Notes: generated from the letters alone by a model not told the origin. A stretch of DNA of 64,000 nucleotides from Methylobacter marinus A45 (GCF_000383855.1 NZ_KB912877.1:2740579-2804578); one strand, 5' to 3'. Numbered from the stretch's first letter, positions 53,399 to 62,896 are shown. Program-made: numbers and translations.

Positions 53399-54097
53399 GT
53401 GAAATCGCTTGTCACCGCGTTATTGACGGGGCTGCTGGCCTCGCTGCTGTTATTCTGGCTGATGCAGGCGATGATCATGCCGGACGCGCAGGGGGTCAAA
53501 AAAACCGAGCCGCTGCATCAGGTGGAATTCGTCCGGCTCAAGCGCGAGCCGCCTCCGCCGGAGCCCAAGCCGAAACCGCCGGAAAAACCGAAGCCGCCCG
53601 AACCGGTCAAGGCTAGCCCCAAACCGCCGGTCCCGAAAAAAGCGCCAAAACCGAAACCCGTGCCCAAGCCGGCACCGGTCAAGGCGCCGGCGCCCAAGCC
53701 CGTGCCGGATCTGCCCGCGCTGGATCTGGCGCCGGCCAAGGTGGACGCGCCCGCGCCGGCCCTCGCGCCGGCCAGTTCGTCGCGCGAGCAGACACCGGCG
53801 CCCGCCGAGGCCGGCACCGGCGTCAGCGCCAATGTGGTGGCGCTGGTCCGGGTTCCGCCCAAATACCCGCGGCGCGCGGCCAACCGGCGGATTCAGGGCT
53901 GGGTGAAAATAGAGTTCACCATTACCCGCACGGGCACGGTCAAGGATGCGGTCGTGGTTGAGGCCAAGCCGAACGGCATCTTCGACAAGGTGGCGCTGGA
54001 GGCCATCAATAAATGGAAGTTCAAGGAAAAGCGGGTTAACGGCGCCCCGGTCGAGCAACGCGCGGTTCAGGTGCTGCAGTTTAAACTGGCGAAGTGA
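53399..54097 (+). CDS. tonB: TonB energy transducer
   Basis: 232 residues from a GTG that follows the exbD stop by two bases. One membrane helix (LLTGLLASLLLFWLMQAMI), a Pro/Lys-rich spacer (PPPPEPKPKPPEKPKPPEP...) spanning the periplasm, and a C-terminal TonB domain (PKYPRRAANRRIQGWVKIEF, DKVALEAINKWKF). It should energise the two receptors encoded upstream. No gene follows until 54361. Confidence 0.93.
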   Translation: MKSLVTALLTGLLASLLLFWLMQAMIMPDAQGVKKTEPLHQVEFVRLKREPPPPEPKPKPPEKPKPPEPVKASPKPPVPKKAPKPKPVPKPAPVKAPAPKPVPDLPALDLAPAKVDAPAPALAPASSSREQTPAPAEAGTGVSANVVALVRVPPKYPRRAANRRIQGWVKIEFTITRTGTVKDAVVVEAKPNGIFDKVALEAINKWKFKEKRVNGAPVEQRAVQVLQFKLAK

Positions 54098-54360
54098 TTG
54101 GACTTAATTTTATGGTCCGATCTCAGGCTTTTAGACTTGGGCGCGAAGACAAGTCCACGTACAGCGTTTTTTGGCGATGCTCTGTACGGGACTGTATTCG
54201 CCTGCCCAGGCAAGGTTGCTGAGAAAATAACAGCTCGAAAGGATTACCGTCCGATAAAAATTCATTCGCATAAAGGATCGCTAATTTTTCTTATTACGGA
54301 CTGGCGGTTTGCTGGCAAGAGTCGATCTGCGAATTCAAGGGCTCCGTCAAGGACAAAGGC

Positions 54361-54900
54361 CTATGGATAAACAGTGCTGGCCCGGGGGCCAATATCGTCT
54401 TCTTCCAGCACATAGCGGACCGGACTGCCTGCCTCTAACTGGTCAAATTCGCCTACCACACTATTTCTATGGAAATAAATTTCACGGCCATCCTCGGCCA
54501 CGATAAAACCGTGATCTTCTTCAGGCAGCAAGCGTGCTACTGTTCCGAAGTTCTGCAGGTTATGGTTTTTAACTTCACCGCGTTGAACGCGGGCATAATC
54601 TTCCAGTTGTCTTGTTGCCGCCTTAAAAGCGTCGCGTATGGCCACATAAATATCTTCATGGGCTTGCTTGTCATGATGCTCCCGGCTGATGACCAGCTCT
54701 TTGCGGGGCGTGGTGATATCGATACGAATGTGGTATTGATTGCCATGGCGATGGTGCTGGTGTTCTGACTCCACGGCGACCCGGCAGCTCATAATATGGG
54801 TATGAAATTTTTCCAGTTTTGCCACTTTTTCGCGGATCCTGGCTTCTACGGCATCAGAATGAGGTATTCCTCGAAAAGTAATCTGTAATGGAATCTGCAT
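54361..54900 (-). CDS. Ribosome hibernation-promoting factor fused to a cold-shock domain
   Basis: 179 residues. The first ~105 are an HPF/RaiA fold (MQIPLQITFRGIPHSDAVEARIREKVAKLEKF). The C-terminal ~65 form a cold-shock-like OB fold (GTVARLLPEEDHGFIVAEDGREIYFHRNSV). It probably binds the 30S subunit and RNA in stationary or stress phase. It is encoded at the end of a stress-related minus-strand block. Confidence 0.9.
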   Translation of the reverse strand: MQIPLQITFRGIPHSDAVEARIREKVAKLEKFHTHIMSCRVAVESEHQHHRHGNQYHIRIDITTPRKELVISREHHDKQAHEDIYVAIRDAFKAATRQLEDYARVQRGEVKNHNLQNFGTVARLLPEEDHGFIVAEDGREIYFHRNSVVGEFDQLEAGSPVRYVLEEDDIGPRASTVYP

Positions 54901-54915
54901 GATGATCTACCTATA

Positions 54916-55371
54916 TCAAATATAGTACGAATGGCTTAAATGGTCGTTATGTGGCTGGGCGATAAAATAAATGCTGGTATGCCGGTTTGATTCCGGCAGG
55001 GCACTTGAGGGTTTGTTAAGGTTAGGCTGGGTAAGCAGCAGAAGTACGCGCATCGACAACAGTATCAGTACCAGCCAGACAATGACGATGATGCCGAAGT
55101 GTTTGAAATCGCTCCATACCCGGGTTTTCGGAAATCCTGACCGTAAAAGTTCCACGATCAGGATCGCATCCATGGCGCTGCCCATTAACAGGATAAAGAG
55201 GGCAAAAAAATAGCTTTGATCAATCAACAGGGCGGTAAGCGGCATGCGTCCGCCGCTGGCTATCATAAAGATAAACCAAACGCAGGCCGTCAGCAGAAAG
55301 CCTCTGCGTACTTCACTCATTGATTCAATGTATTGGTTTATATTCATGAACCGCTGCTCTGCTATTTTCAT
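54916..55371 (-). CDS. Membrane protein of unknown function
   Basis: 151 residues, three hydrophobic helices (FLLTACVWFIFMIAS, FFALFILLMGSAMDAILIV and FGIIVIVWLVLILLSMRVLLLL) and a polar C-terminus. An alternative ATG lies 24 bases downstream. It sits between the HPF and HtrA genes in the same orientation. Family not recognised. Confidence 0.65.
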   Translation of the reverse strand: MKIAEQRFMNINQYIESMSEVRRGFLLTACVWFIFMIASGGRMPLTALLIDQSYFFALFILLMGSAMDAILIVELLRSGFPKTRVWSDFKHFGIIVIVWLVLILLSMRVLLLLTQPNLNKPSSALPESNRHTSIYFIAQPHNDHLSHSYYI

Positions 55372-55423
55372 AACCGGATTCCTTAATTTAAATCATCTAC
55401 GCTTGTTCCCCTTGGGTAAGGAG

Positions 55424-56530
55424 CTAATACTGATTACCAAGCTCCGCATTATTATCGGTTTTCGCAATTCGGGTTTTTATGGTTTTCTCTTGCCCGTCAC
55501 GGGAGATATGCAGATCGACTTTATCGCCTACCCGCATTAATGCAATGCTATTGCTTAGTCTGGTTGAGGTATCAATCGGCTGGCCATTCATGGCAATGAC
55601 TATATCGCCTTTTTTCAAACCCGCCTTATCGGCTGGCGAGCCGGGAATAACACCGGAAATAATAGCTCCTTGCTGCTGTTTGATATTAAACGTCCGAGCC
55701 AGATCCGGGGTTATATTTTGAATCTGAATGCCTATCTGTCCTCTCTGTATATTGCCGTATTGAATGATCTGCTTGACAACATGATTGGCCATATTAATAG
55801 GTATGGCAAAGCCGATTCCCACGTTGCTGCCGTTAGGCCCGACTATGGCGGTATTGATACCGATTAATTCTCCCTGCAAATTGACCAGCGCGCCGCCGGA
55901 ATTGCCGGGGTTGATGGAGGCATCAGTCTGAATAAAATCCTCATAGCCTTCTATACCCAGACTGGAGCGGCCCAATGCGCTTATTATTCCGGATGTAACC
56001 GTTTGGCCGAGGCCGAAAGGGCTGCCTATAGCAACGACAATATCGCCGACCTGTAATGTATCGGAATTGCCTTTGGGCAATTCGACCAATTTGCCCGTTT
56101 TGATTTTAATCAAGGCTATTTCCGTATTTGGGTCGCTGCCGATTACTGTCGCGTCATAGCTTCTGTTGTCCTGTAGTGTCACTGTGATTTGGTCTGCCTT
56201 GTCAATCACATGATGATTAGTAATGACATAGCCTTTGCTGGCGTCAATGACTACCCCAGAGCCGAGATTCTGGATTTCCCATTCCAGCGACTTGTCGGAC
56301 ATATCAAATAATTCGCGATAGAAGGGATCTTTGAATAAAGGGTTTTCTTTATGGGTTAATCGTATGCGCGTGGAGATATTGACAACAGCGGGGATGACTC
56401 TTTTCAACATCTCCGGCAGAGGATTATTGGGAATCGGTAGCTGTGCCCATGCGTTTAATGCCGGTAATTTGGTTGATATTGCCATTATCAGAGCAATTGC
56501 CAGGAAATACATGAAAATCTGTTTTTTCAT
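55424..56530 (-). CDS. HtrA/DegS-like periplasmic serine protease
   Basis: 368 residues from the ATG at 56530 (GGAG five bases upstream). An N-terminal hydrophobic segment directs or anchors it in the periplasm. The catalytic triad is His in ITNHHVID, Asp in DPNTEIALIKI and Ser in NPGNSGGALV. One PDZ domain follows (GVIPGSPADKAGLKKGDIV), as in DegS/HhoB types rather than two-PDZ DegP. It handles misfolded envelope proteins. It is followed by the membrane protein and HPF genes. Confidence 0.93.
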   Translation of the reverse strand: MKKQIFMYFLAIALIMAISTKLPALNAWAQLPIPNNPLPEMLKRVIPAVVNISTRIRLTHKENPLFKDPFYRELFDMSDKSLEWEIQNLGSGVVIDASKGYVITNHHVIDKADQITVTLQDNRSYDATVIGSDPNTEIALIKIKTGKLVELPKGNSDTLQVGDIVVAIGSPFGLGQTVTSGIISALGRSSLGIEGYEDFIQTDASINPGNSGGALVNLQGELIGINTAIVGPNGSNVGIGFAIPINMANHVVKQIIQYGNIQRGQIGIQIQNITPDLARTFNIKQQQGAIISGVIPGSPADKAGLKKGDIVIAMNGQPIDTSTRLSNSIALMRVGDKVDLHISRDGQEKTIKTRIAKTDNNAELGNQY

Positions 56531-56564
56531 AATTGCTCCGTAACTCATTGCTAGTGGCAAGTCA

Positions 56565-56585
56565 GTTCTAATGTGGAATTAGAAC
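56565..56585. promoter_or_regulatory. Perfect inverted repeat GTTCTAAT-N5-ATTAGAAC upstream of htrA
   Basis: The 8-5-8 palindrome is centred about 45 bases upstream of the htrA start, a location suited to an operator or activator site. It does not match an FNR box. Confidence 0.45.
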
Positions 56586-56758
56586 CTGTATGCGGGCAAA
56601 AATTCTTTTTAATTATGCTGCTCTTTAGTGTGTGCACATCGATTGCACTAAAATGAGTGATATTTTTCCCGGTAATCAACAAGGAACGGGGCTCAGGCTC
56701 ATTTCAGGCACACGCGGTGATTGCTCATAAAGGCAAGCGATTAGGCCTTCTGGACCGG

Positions 56759-57805
56759 CTATTGGATATTGAAGCTTTTCATATTATTAGCATTGTCGAG
56801 TATACGGATATATTTACGTTGAACATCCAGCAATCCCTCATCCTGAAGCTGGCTGAAAGCCCGGCTTACCGTTTCTTCCGCGAGTCCAAGATAATCGGCT
56901 ATATCGCGACGGCTCATGGGTAAATTGAAAGCGTTGGCGGAAAACCCCCGTTCACTTAGGTTTCGAGACAGATCGTTCAAGAAAATAGCGAGACGGGCGG
57001 GAGCGCTTCTATTGCCGCGCAATTCCATCAAGTGTTTGTTCTGAACAATTTCATGGCTCATCAGCTTAATAAATTGATGGCTGAGCGTTGGTATGCTGTC
57101 AGCCAGTTTCTGATATTGATCAAACGGGATCTTGCAAAGGCTACAGGTATTTAGTGTTGTCGCATTGCAGTCATAAACGCCGGAACTGATCGCGCTTAAA
57201 CCTATGATGTCGCCCGGATAATGGAACTGAATGATGTGTTCGTGACCGTCGCCGAAAACACACCAGGATTTAACCGTTCCGGAGCGGACAAGATACAAAT
57301 ATCGAAAAGGTTGCTCGGCATGGAAAATGTGCTGGCCGCTGTCCAGGTAATATTGCTGGGAAATAATGCTTTGCAAGTGCTGGCGATCATCTGTTTGCAA
57401 GGTAGACATCAGGCAGGAGGCATATGTTGTACAGTCCTTGCACACATCCGGGTTTTTGCTAAGTAGTTCGTTAACGGTTTTTGTTTCCGGTTCGTCAAGC
57501 GACATCAATAACAATTGATTGACCGCTTCGAAATATTTCAGGTAAGCACGAGAAAAAGAGAGTTTCAATACGTTTTCCGATTGATGTGAAACGATGCCCG
57601 TCAATTTAAAGAATTTATTAATGCCATAGTCAATCGTAAAAGTAATGTCGACACTGTGATGGTTTCCTATTACTTTTTCTCTTGCGGCAAGCTTGATTTC
57701 ATTGAAACTGATTGCGCTGGTTTTGAAACGCCCCAGAAATTCTTCCCCATTATGCAGATCGACATCCAGCACTATGGGGACTCCTGTGAATTTTGATCGG
57801 GTCAT
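56759..57805 (-). CDS. FNR/Crp-family iron-sulfur regulator with N-terminal PilZ-like domain
   Basis: 348 residues, about 100 longer than FNR. Residues 1-105 form a beta-rich domain resembling PilZ (FLGRFKTSAISFNEIKLAA...KLTGIVSHQSENVLKLSFSR), though the RxxxR c-di-GMP motif is not clear. Cys122, Cys125 and Cys131 give the FNR spacing C-x2-C-x5-C and Cys224 aligns with the fourth ligand, so an oxygen-sensitive [4Fe-4S] cluster is expected. The helix-turn-helix has E-xx-SR (EETVSR) that reads TTGAT half sites. GGAG precedes the ATG. Confidence 0.85.
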   Translation of the reverse strand: MTRSKFTGVPIVLDVDLHNGEEFLGRFKTSAISFNEIKLAAREKVIGNHHSVDITFTIDYGINKFFKLTGIVSHQSENVLKLSFSRAYLKYFEAVNQLLLMSLDEPETKTVNELLSKNPDVCKDCTTYASCLMSTLQTDDRQHLQSIISQQYYLDSGQHIFHAEQPFRYLYLVRSGTVKSWCVFGDGHEHIIQFHYPGDIIGLSAISSGVYDCNATTLNTCSLCKIPFDQYQKLADSIPTLSHQFIKLMSHEIVQNKHLMELRGNRSAPARLAIFLNDLSRNLSERGFSANAFNLPMSRRDIADYLGLAEETVSRAFSQLQDEGLLDVQRKYIRILDNANNMKSFNIQ

Positions 57806-58214
57806 TTTTCAACTCCATTTTTTCAAATGTTGAGGAATCCTTTTACGATTAGGCTTCGGTTATAAAAGTGATAATTACGTTATTGCCAATCCATTCACGC
57901 CATTGTTTATAGATGGCGACCTTATTAATTGAAGACAAAGTTGATTAACTTTTGCTAAATAACGTCAAGCAACTATTGGATTCAATGCCGTGCATAAAGT
58001 GGTAAATTTTCTTTAGACTTTAACGCGCGGGCTCTTTCGCCAAAAGGGAAAATCTTGCCTCTTGCTGCTAGGAATGGGCCGGAGTAAGTGCGATCAATAA
58101 GTCGTTTATTCTTGATTGTCTCAACCAACCCCTGGCCCTCCCTTTTAGGCGAGAAAACTAGCCTCCCTTTATCGGACGCAATACAAACAGAAAAGCATCC
58201 TTCCGCGGAGAAAA
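57806..58214. promoter_or_regulatory. Regulatory spacer with palindrome AAAGTTGATTAACTTT
   Basis: The 6-4-6 palindrome at 57937-57952 lies about 130 bases before the FNR-like gene and contains a TTGAT half site, so autoregulation is possible. No gene is seen in this 400-base spacer. Confidence 0.4.
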
Positions 58215-58448
58215 TTAAATAACAATTACATTTTCAGCTTGGAGGCCTTTTTGTCCCTTTGTGACATTAAATTGTACTTTCTGGCCGTCATTGAGTGATT
58301 TAAAGCCGGGGTTGTTAATGTTGCTGTAATGAACAAAAACATCGGGACCTTTCTCTTGTTCAATAAAGCCGAAACCTTTATCGGCATTAAACCATTTAAC
58401 AGTGCCAGTAATAGAAGTAGTAGTCGATGTATTCATATTCGTAGACAT
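58215..58448 (-). CDS. Cold-shock protein (CspA family)
   Basis: 77 residues, single OB fold with RNP1 (KGFGFI) and RNP2 (VFVHY). An RNA chaperone of the cytoplasm. The N-terminus is slightly extended with Thr-rich residues ([19 protein letters not shown]). It follows the hsp20 gene by about 60 bases in the same direction. Confidence 0.95.
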   Translation of the reverse strand: MSTNMNTSTTTSITGTVKWFNADKGFGFIEQEKGPDVFVHYSNINNPGFKSLNDGQKVQFNVTKGQKGLQAENVIVI

Positions 58449-58509
58449 AATTCGAAAATCCTAAAATGTTAAAAATGTATTTGTAGAAAGTAGCGCAAGG
58501 TATCCGGCA

Positions 58510-59025
58510 TTACATAATTTCTATGCTTCTGCGTTTACTTTGTTCTGACTTGGGGATGGTAATATCAAGTATTCCGTCCTTGAATGAAGCTTTAGCCTTC
58601 TCACCATCCACTTGAGTAGGTAAAGATAAAGTCCTTTGAAATTCTCCACGGTTTATTTCTCGGCAGTAATAGTTCTCGTTCTTCGTTTCTTCTTCCTGTT
58701 TGCAGGATGCGCGAATAGTCACCATTTGGTCATCTATTGAAACATCCAGATCTTCTTTTTTCACGCCTGGCAGGGCCGCCTGAACCTTTATTTCGTTATC
58801 GTGTTCGATAACATCCACTTTGGGAATGTTTTTGCTGAGAGAGAATTCTCTTTCCGGCCAACTAGGGAGTTTCCAGTCCGGTTGTAACCAGCGACGGGAA
58901 AGCAGATTATCAAACCAGCGATCTAAATCATCAAAAGCAATTAGGCCGGAACCTAGCTGAGATGGCTCTGATGGTGCCTTAGCAATATTTTTATTTGGAT
59001 CTTGGCTTTGATCATCATTACTCAT
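58510..59025 (-). CDS. Small heat-shock protein Hsp20
   Basis: 171 residues from the ATG at 59025; the frame is open to 59121. The alpha-crystallin domain is clear: PKVDVIEHDNEIKVQAALPGVKKEDLDVSIDD and GEFQRTLSLPTQVDGEKAKASFKDGILDITIPK. The variable N-terminus has LDRWFDNLLSRRWLQPDW. It is an ATP-independent holdase. GGAGAAGAG precedes the start. Confidence 0.94.
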   Translation of the reverse strand: MSNDDQSQDPNKNIAKAPSEPSQLGSGLIAFDDLDRWFDNLLSRRWLQPDWKLPSWPEREFSLSKNIPKVDVIEHDNEIKVQAALPGVKKEDLDVSIDDQMVTIRASCKQEEETKNENYYCREINRGEFQRTLSLPTQVDGEKAKASFKDGILDITIPKSEQSKRRSIEIM

Positions 59026-59237
59026 AATGCTCTTCTCCGAATCTATTATTTGGCAACTGCAAGGGAAAAATCTTTCGTAAAAAATAAAAACGATGGCTTG
59101 AAGTGCTTCGGTTACTGGCATTCAGTCAAGAAACCTTAAACAGCTTCAATTTTTTCCTGTGAATAAAATGTAGCGTATTTTCAAAGACGGTAGAATTGGT
59201 GCAAATACCTAGTACATAACAGTAAATTACGATAATT

Positions 59238-59590
59238 CATATCAGCAGCGGTTTGCTGGAATAAGTCCAGCGAAACGGTTTAGCCAGCGTATCATCGTTA
59301 AAAAACGCAATAATGGTGAGGATACGATGCCTGAGTTCTTCCTTTGGTGAAAAACTGCCCCCGTTTGAGCAGGCGCCGAGTCAAGATACCGAACCAGATT
59401 TCCACTTGATTGAGCCATGAATGATGTTTGGGCGTATAGACAAAGCCAATACGATGGTTTTTCTCCTGGAGAAAAGCAGAGCGAGAAGCCAGAGTCCTAT
59501 ATTGTCTTCGCGTAAACCCACATCATGGCTTATCGCCTTATTACTGGTGCCCTGGGCGGCAATATAATCCGGCTTCACCACACTAAACCA
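59238..59590 (-). pseudogene. IS630-family transposase remnant
   Basis: On the minus strand the N-terminal MVKPDYIAAQGTSNKAI (helix-turn-helix) joins, after a large internal deletion, to the C-terminal HRIGFVYTPKHHSWLNQVEI...FGILTRRLLKRG, then a frameshift and FNDDTLAKPFRWTYS. The DDE core is lost apart from its last part. It is inactive. Confidence 0.75.
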
Positions 59591-60047
59591 TACGGCGTTT
59601 TTCGACTCCGGCCAAGAGTGCAGGATGTCGTTTTGCTCCGTTATTCAGAGCAAGGGGGCTATGTCACTGGATGGACTCGGTTGACAATTGATTTTTTAGG
59701 AAATAACAGGCGACGGCGGATTGGCCTCGATTCCGCGGCCCTGGTGGGCACAAAGCTCACTGGTGTCTACGTGCCATGCCTGTTGAATATAATCTCAAAC
59801 CTTACCTCTACAGGGCTTTAGGATTATCTCACTTTCCTGTTTCCACATAAGGAGCGACTAAGATTAGCTTGTTAGATTGGCTGCAAGCGGTAAGAGCATA
59901 TTTATTGAGACTGACTGTTTTTTTATTGGGTCAAGTTTTTGAATTTCAAAGGTAAATTATTGTAACTAAGGTTAAGTAGAAAGCTGGTTTAAACGTCAAA
60001 TTTTCTTAAGATTTGATTTGTTCAAATTTATATTTGAGGAGAAAGTG
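59591..60047. other. Intergenic region
   Basis: About 450 bases. An open plus-strand frame (59525-59821) has no recognisable protein or ribosome binding site. The final part is the AT-rich leader of the next gene. Confidence 0.45.
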
Positions 60048-60872
60048 ATGTTACGAGAACTTGGTTCGGAGCTTTCGTTTTCTGTTGTTCAGTCATCGGT
60101 ACTGGTATTTACCTCGGAGCAATCGCAGTTGCTCGTTATCTTAATGGCTTTCATTGTCATGTTGGTAATTGAAGATCGCCATGCTTGCGCTGAGCGGCCA
60201 TTAAAAGCTTTCCGGCGGCATTATTTAACAAATATCAGTATGTTTGTTTTTAATAGCGTCATGATGTCGCTGCTCTCGGTGTATTCCTTGTTGACTATTG
60301 CCGAACAATACGCCTCGGCAGGATTGCTGAGCCAGATTTCTAATCCCGTTATCAGGATCGCCGTGTCATTTATGTTGCTCGATTTGACTTTGTATTTCTG
60401 GCATAAAGCGAATCATATGTTTAACTTCCTGTGGATGTTTCACCAAGTACACCACAGCGACCCTTCGTTTAATGTTTCAACGGCATTTCGTTTGCATTTA
60501 GTCGAGCTATTACTGACGGCCGGCCTGAAAGCGCTTTATATTATCGTATTCGGTGTGGATAAGGCCGTGGTGATCATTAGTGAAGCGGTAATTACGGTAT
60601 TTGTGATTTTTCATCACATGGATGTTTCAGTCCCGGGCGAGAAATGGCTGGGCCGGATTATCATTGTGCCTTATTTACATAAGGCTCATCATTCAACTCT
60701 GCGAGAGGAGCATGATCATAACTATGGGGCCGTGTTTTCAATATGGGATCATTTATTCAAGACGATAATTGAGATAAGGCCCGCTGAAATTGGTCTTCGG
60801 TATGTCAAAACCCAGGATTTCATGGCGCTGTTTCTTTTGGGGTTTACGCGATTTCAGTCATCGCGGCATTGA
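60048..60872 (+). CDS. Sterol desaturase / fatty acid hydroxylase family protein
   Basis: 274 residues from the ATG at 60048, preceded by GAGGAG. Four membrane helices carry the di-iron histidine boxes HKANHMFNFLWMFHQVHH, FHHMD and HKAHH. It is a second member of the family also present at 24430-25221, only distantly similar. The lipid substrate is unknown. Confidence 0.9.
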   Translation: MLRELGSELSFSVVQSSVLVFTSEQSQLLVILMAFIVMLVIEDRHACAERPLKAFRRHYLTNISMFVFNSVMMSLLSVYSLLTIAEQYASAGLLSQISNPVIRIAVSFMLLDLTLYFWHKANHMFNFLWMFHQVHHSDPSFNVSTAFRLHLVELLLTAGLKALYIIVFGVDKAVVIISEAVITVFVIFHHMDVSVPGEKWLGRIIIVPYLHKAHHSTLREEHDHNYGAVFSIWDHLFKTIIEIRPAEIGLRYVKTQDFMALFLLGFTRFQSSRH

Positions 60873-60952
60873 TGTACCCAGAAATCGCCACAGACGCATA
60901 GCTGTCATCATGGTATCCTGGGCACTAAATTCGAGAGTATCTATTAAATAAC

Positions 60953-60985
60953 AAAAATGCCGTACTTTTATTTAAAGACGGCATT
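60953..60985 (-). terminator. Probable terminator at the 3' end of the esterase gene
   Basis: AATGCCGT pairs with ACGGCATT around a 14-base loop and is followed on the minus strand by TTTGTTATTTA. The stem overlaps the last codons of the gene. Confidence 0.5.
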
Positions 60986-61636
60986 AATAAAACAGGATAG
61001 GTGCTCTATTTCTTCCAAACATACGGCATGTTCCATAATATAATCATGCCAGACAATGTCATATCCCATTTCCTTTAGCGCAACATACGCTGCTTTACCC
61101 GATTCAATCGCCACAACAGGATCTATAATGCCATGGGCCATCAGGATAGGCGTGGCATTATTGGTACTTGACCGCTTTTTTTCTAATTGTTCAAGTGTCG
61201 GCAGATAAGTTGAGAGAGCTATGATTCCAGCCAGTTTGTGCGGATATTTCAAACCGGCGTGAAGAGCAATGGCGCCGCCTTGGGAGAATCCCGCCAGTAA
61301 AATATTCTCGGAAGCAATGCCTTTATCGATTTCCTGTTGAATAAGCTTGTCGATTAATGTGCTGGATTCATAAATTCCAGCGATATCGACTCTTCTGGAG
61401 GGTAACTTTTCCAAAATGTCGTACCAGGCGCGCATTTTCATACCGCCGTTGATGGTTACAGGCTGAATAGGGGCATTGGGGAAAATAAAATGAATGGCCT
61501 GAGCTTCGTTTAAATTCAGTTGCGGGACAATGCCGGCAAAGTCGTGCCCATCAGCGCCTAGGCCATGAAGCCATATAATGGAATATTTATGAACAGATTC
61601 AGGTTGAATTTCTATTGTACTAAGTTGAGAAATCAT
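60968..61636 (-). CDS. Carboxylesterase / phospholipase of the alpha/beta-hydrolase fold
   Basis: 222 residues, matching the small carboxylesterase/lysophospholipase family: SIIWLHGLGADGHDF, nucleophile elbow GFSQGG, acid in IIDPVV and His in EHAVCLEE. Cytoplasmic, hydrolysing short esters or thioesters. It is adjacent to a GFA-family gene in the same orientation. Confidence 0.92.
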   Translation of the reverse strand: MISQLSTIEIQPESVHKYSIIWLHGLGADGHDFAGIVPQLNLNEAQAIHFIFPNAPIQPVTINGGMKMRAWYDILEKLPSRRVDIAGIYESSTLIDKLIQQEIDKGIASENILLAGFSQGGAIALHAGLKYPHKLAGIIALSTYLPTLEQLEKKRSSTNNATPILMAHGIIDPVVAIESGKAAYVALKEMGYDIVWHDYIMEHAVCLEEIEHLSCFINAVFK

Positions 61637-61696
61637 AGGTTACCCCGAAAATGATGTGAACAAATATGAAATTGAATATGCTTATGAGAAAAGTGA

Positions 61697-62110
61697 TTAA
61701 TGCCAGGGATTGCCGTCAAATTTTGGCAGATCAGGATTCATATAGTCCCATGGCTGGGCATCGGCTACCCAAATATCTTTTTGCGGCCGGAAAATGCTGG
61801 GGTCATCCAGCGTAGATGCGCTAACCGGTCTCAATTTGGTGAAAGCGCTGTTCCTGCCAAACAAGGCGGTCCCGCATTCAGGACAGAATGCTCGATAAAC
61901 AACATGGCCGCTGGCGGCAATAGTTGCGTACTCTTTATAATTGCCAGTTATTGTAAGTGCGGATGACGGCACAAGCATGGCCGCTAAATACGGGGCACCC
62001 AAAGCTTTTTGACATGTTCTGCAATGGCAGTTGAAACTACTGGCGGGTTTGACTGAAATTTCGTATCTGACAGCGCCACAAAGGCAGCCGCCTGTAATGG
62101 GAAGTTTCAT
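61697..62110 (-). CDS. GFA-family (Mss4-like) protein
   Basis: 137 residues with the zinc-binding pattern GGCLCGAVRYEI, CHCRTCQ and CPECGTALF of the glutathione-dependent formaldehyde-activating (GFA) family. In a methanotroph formaldehyde handling is appealing, but most members are not proven formaldehyde enzymes. Confidence 0.9.
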   Translation of the reverse strand: MKLPITGGCLCGAVRYEISVKPASSFNCHCRTCQKALGAPYLAAMLVPSSALTITGNYKEYATIAASGHVVYRAFCPECGTALFGRNSAFTKLRPVSASTLDDPSIFRPQKDIWVADAQPWDYMNPDLPKFDGNPWH

Positions 62111-62195
62111 ATATTCTCCCGAAACAGTGGGTTATGATAAACCTGAGTACAATTAGCGCAATATCTGAACTTTAATTGTCCATTAATACTAAAGT

Positions 62196-62507
62196 ATGGT
62201 ATTTGATATCATTTTAATCGGTTTATTAATTGTCGCTTACTTGTATTGGGCGAGTGCCCAGCGGGTAAAGTCGATAGCCCTTAACGCAACTAAGCAGCAT
62301 TGTTTGGATATGAACGTTCAGATGCTGGACGATTATATTGCCTTAACCGGTCTCTGGCTGAAAAGAGATAGAACAGGAAAAGTGCATTTATGGCGTTCAT
62401 TCCAGTTTGAGTTTTCTTCAACCGGAAATGAACGGTATAACGGGCAAATTGTAATGTTCGGATGTCGGATCGAATCAATTCAAATGGAACCGCACCGATT
62501 AGTTTAG
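62196..62507 (+). CDS. DUF3301 family protein
   Basis: 103 residues with an N-terminal membrane helix (IILIGLLIVAYLYWASAQR) and a C-terminal domain (CLDMNVQMLDDYIAL...WRSFQFEFSSTGNERYNGQI) typical of DUF3301. Function unknown. It diverges from the GFA gene. Confidence 0.85.
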   Translation: MVFDIILIGLLIVAYLYWASAQRVKSIALNATKQHCLDMNVQMLDDYIALTGLWLKRDRTGKVHLWRSFQFEFSSTGNERYNGQIVMFGCRIESIQMEPHRLV

Positions 62508-62896
62508 GGATAAATAAATGAGTACGCAAAAAGATTTTTAGGGGCAGATCGTAACATGAACAATTGTCCGTTATGTGAACATGAGCGGAGTGGATCGGAA
62601 CCGAAATATCCAAACTTTTGACAGTGTTTACTTGAAAATCCATGGACTTATTAGCTAAGAGGAAGCGTCGAAAGAAAAATTTATTTTGCTGACCTTACAG
62701 AACGGTTATAAGTTCAGGTAAAGTAAAGCAAGAATTAATGGCCGGCCTGCGGCGGATACTAATCGGGCTTTCTAATCAAGGCGCTTTTTACTCTTTATTG
62801 TAATTATTGCCTTTTTGTTTTTGTCTTGAGGATTTCTGTTTTATAGATATAGAATTTTCACTAGGCGGATAAGAAAATCAATGGATTATCAGTAAT
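62508..62896. other. Intergenic region
   Basis: About 390 bases. No gene, RNA or repeat is apparent. Confidence 0.5.

Noticed and set aside
59525..59821. 98-residue plus-strand frame after the IS630 remnant
   Set aside because: No ribosome binding site, overlaps the remnant and has no recognisable sequence.
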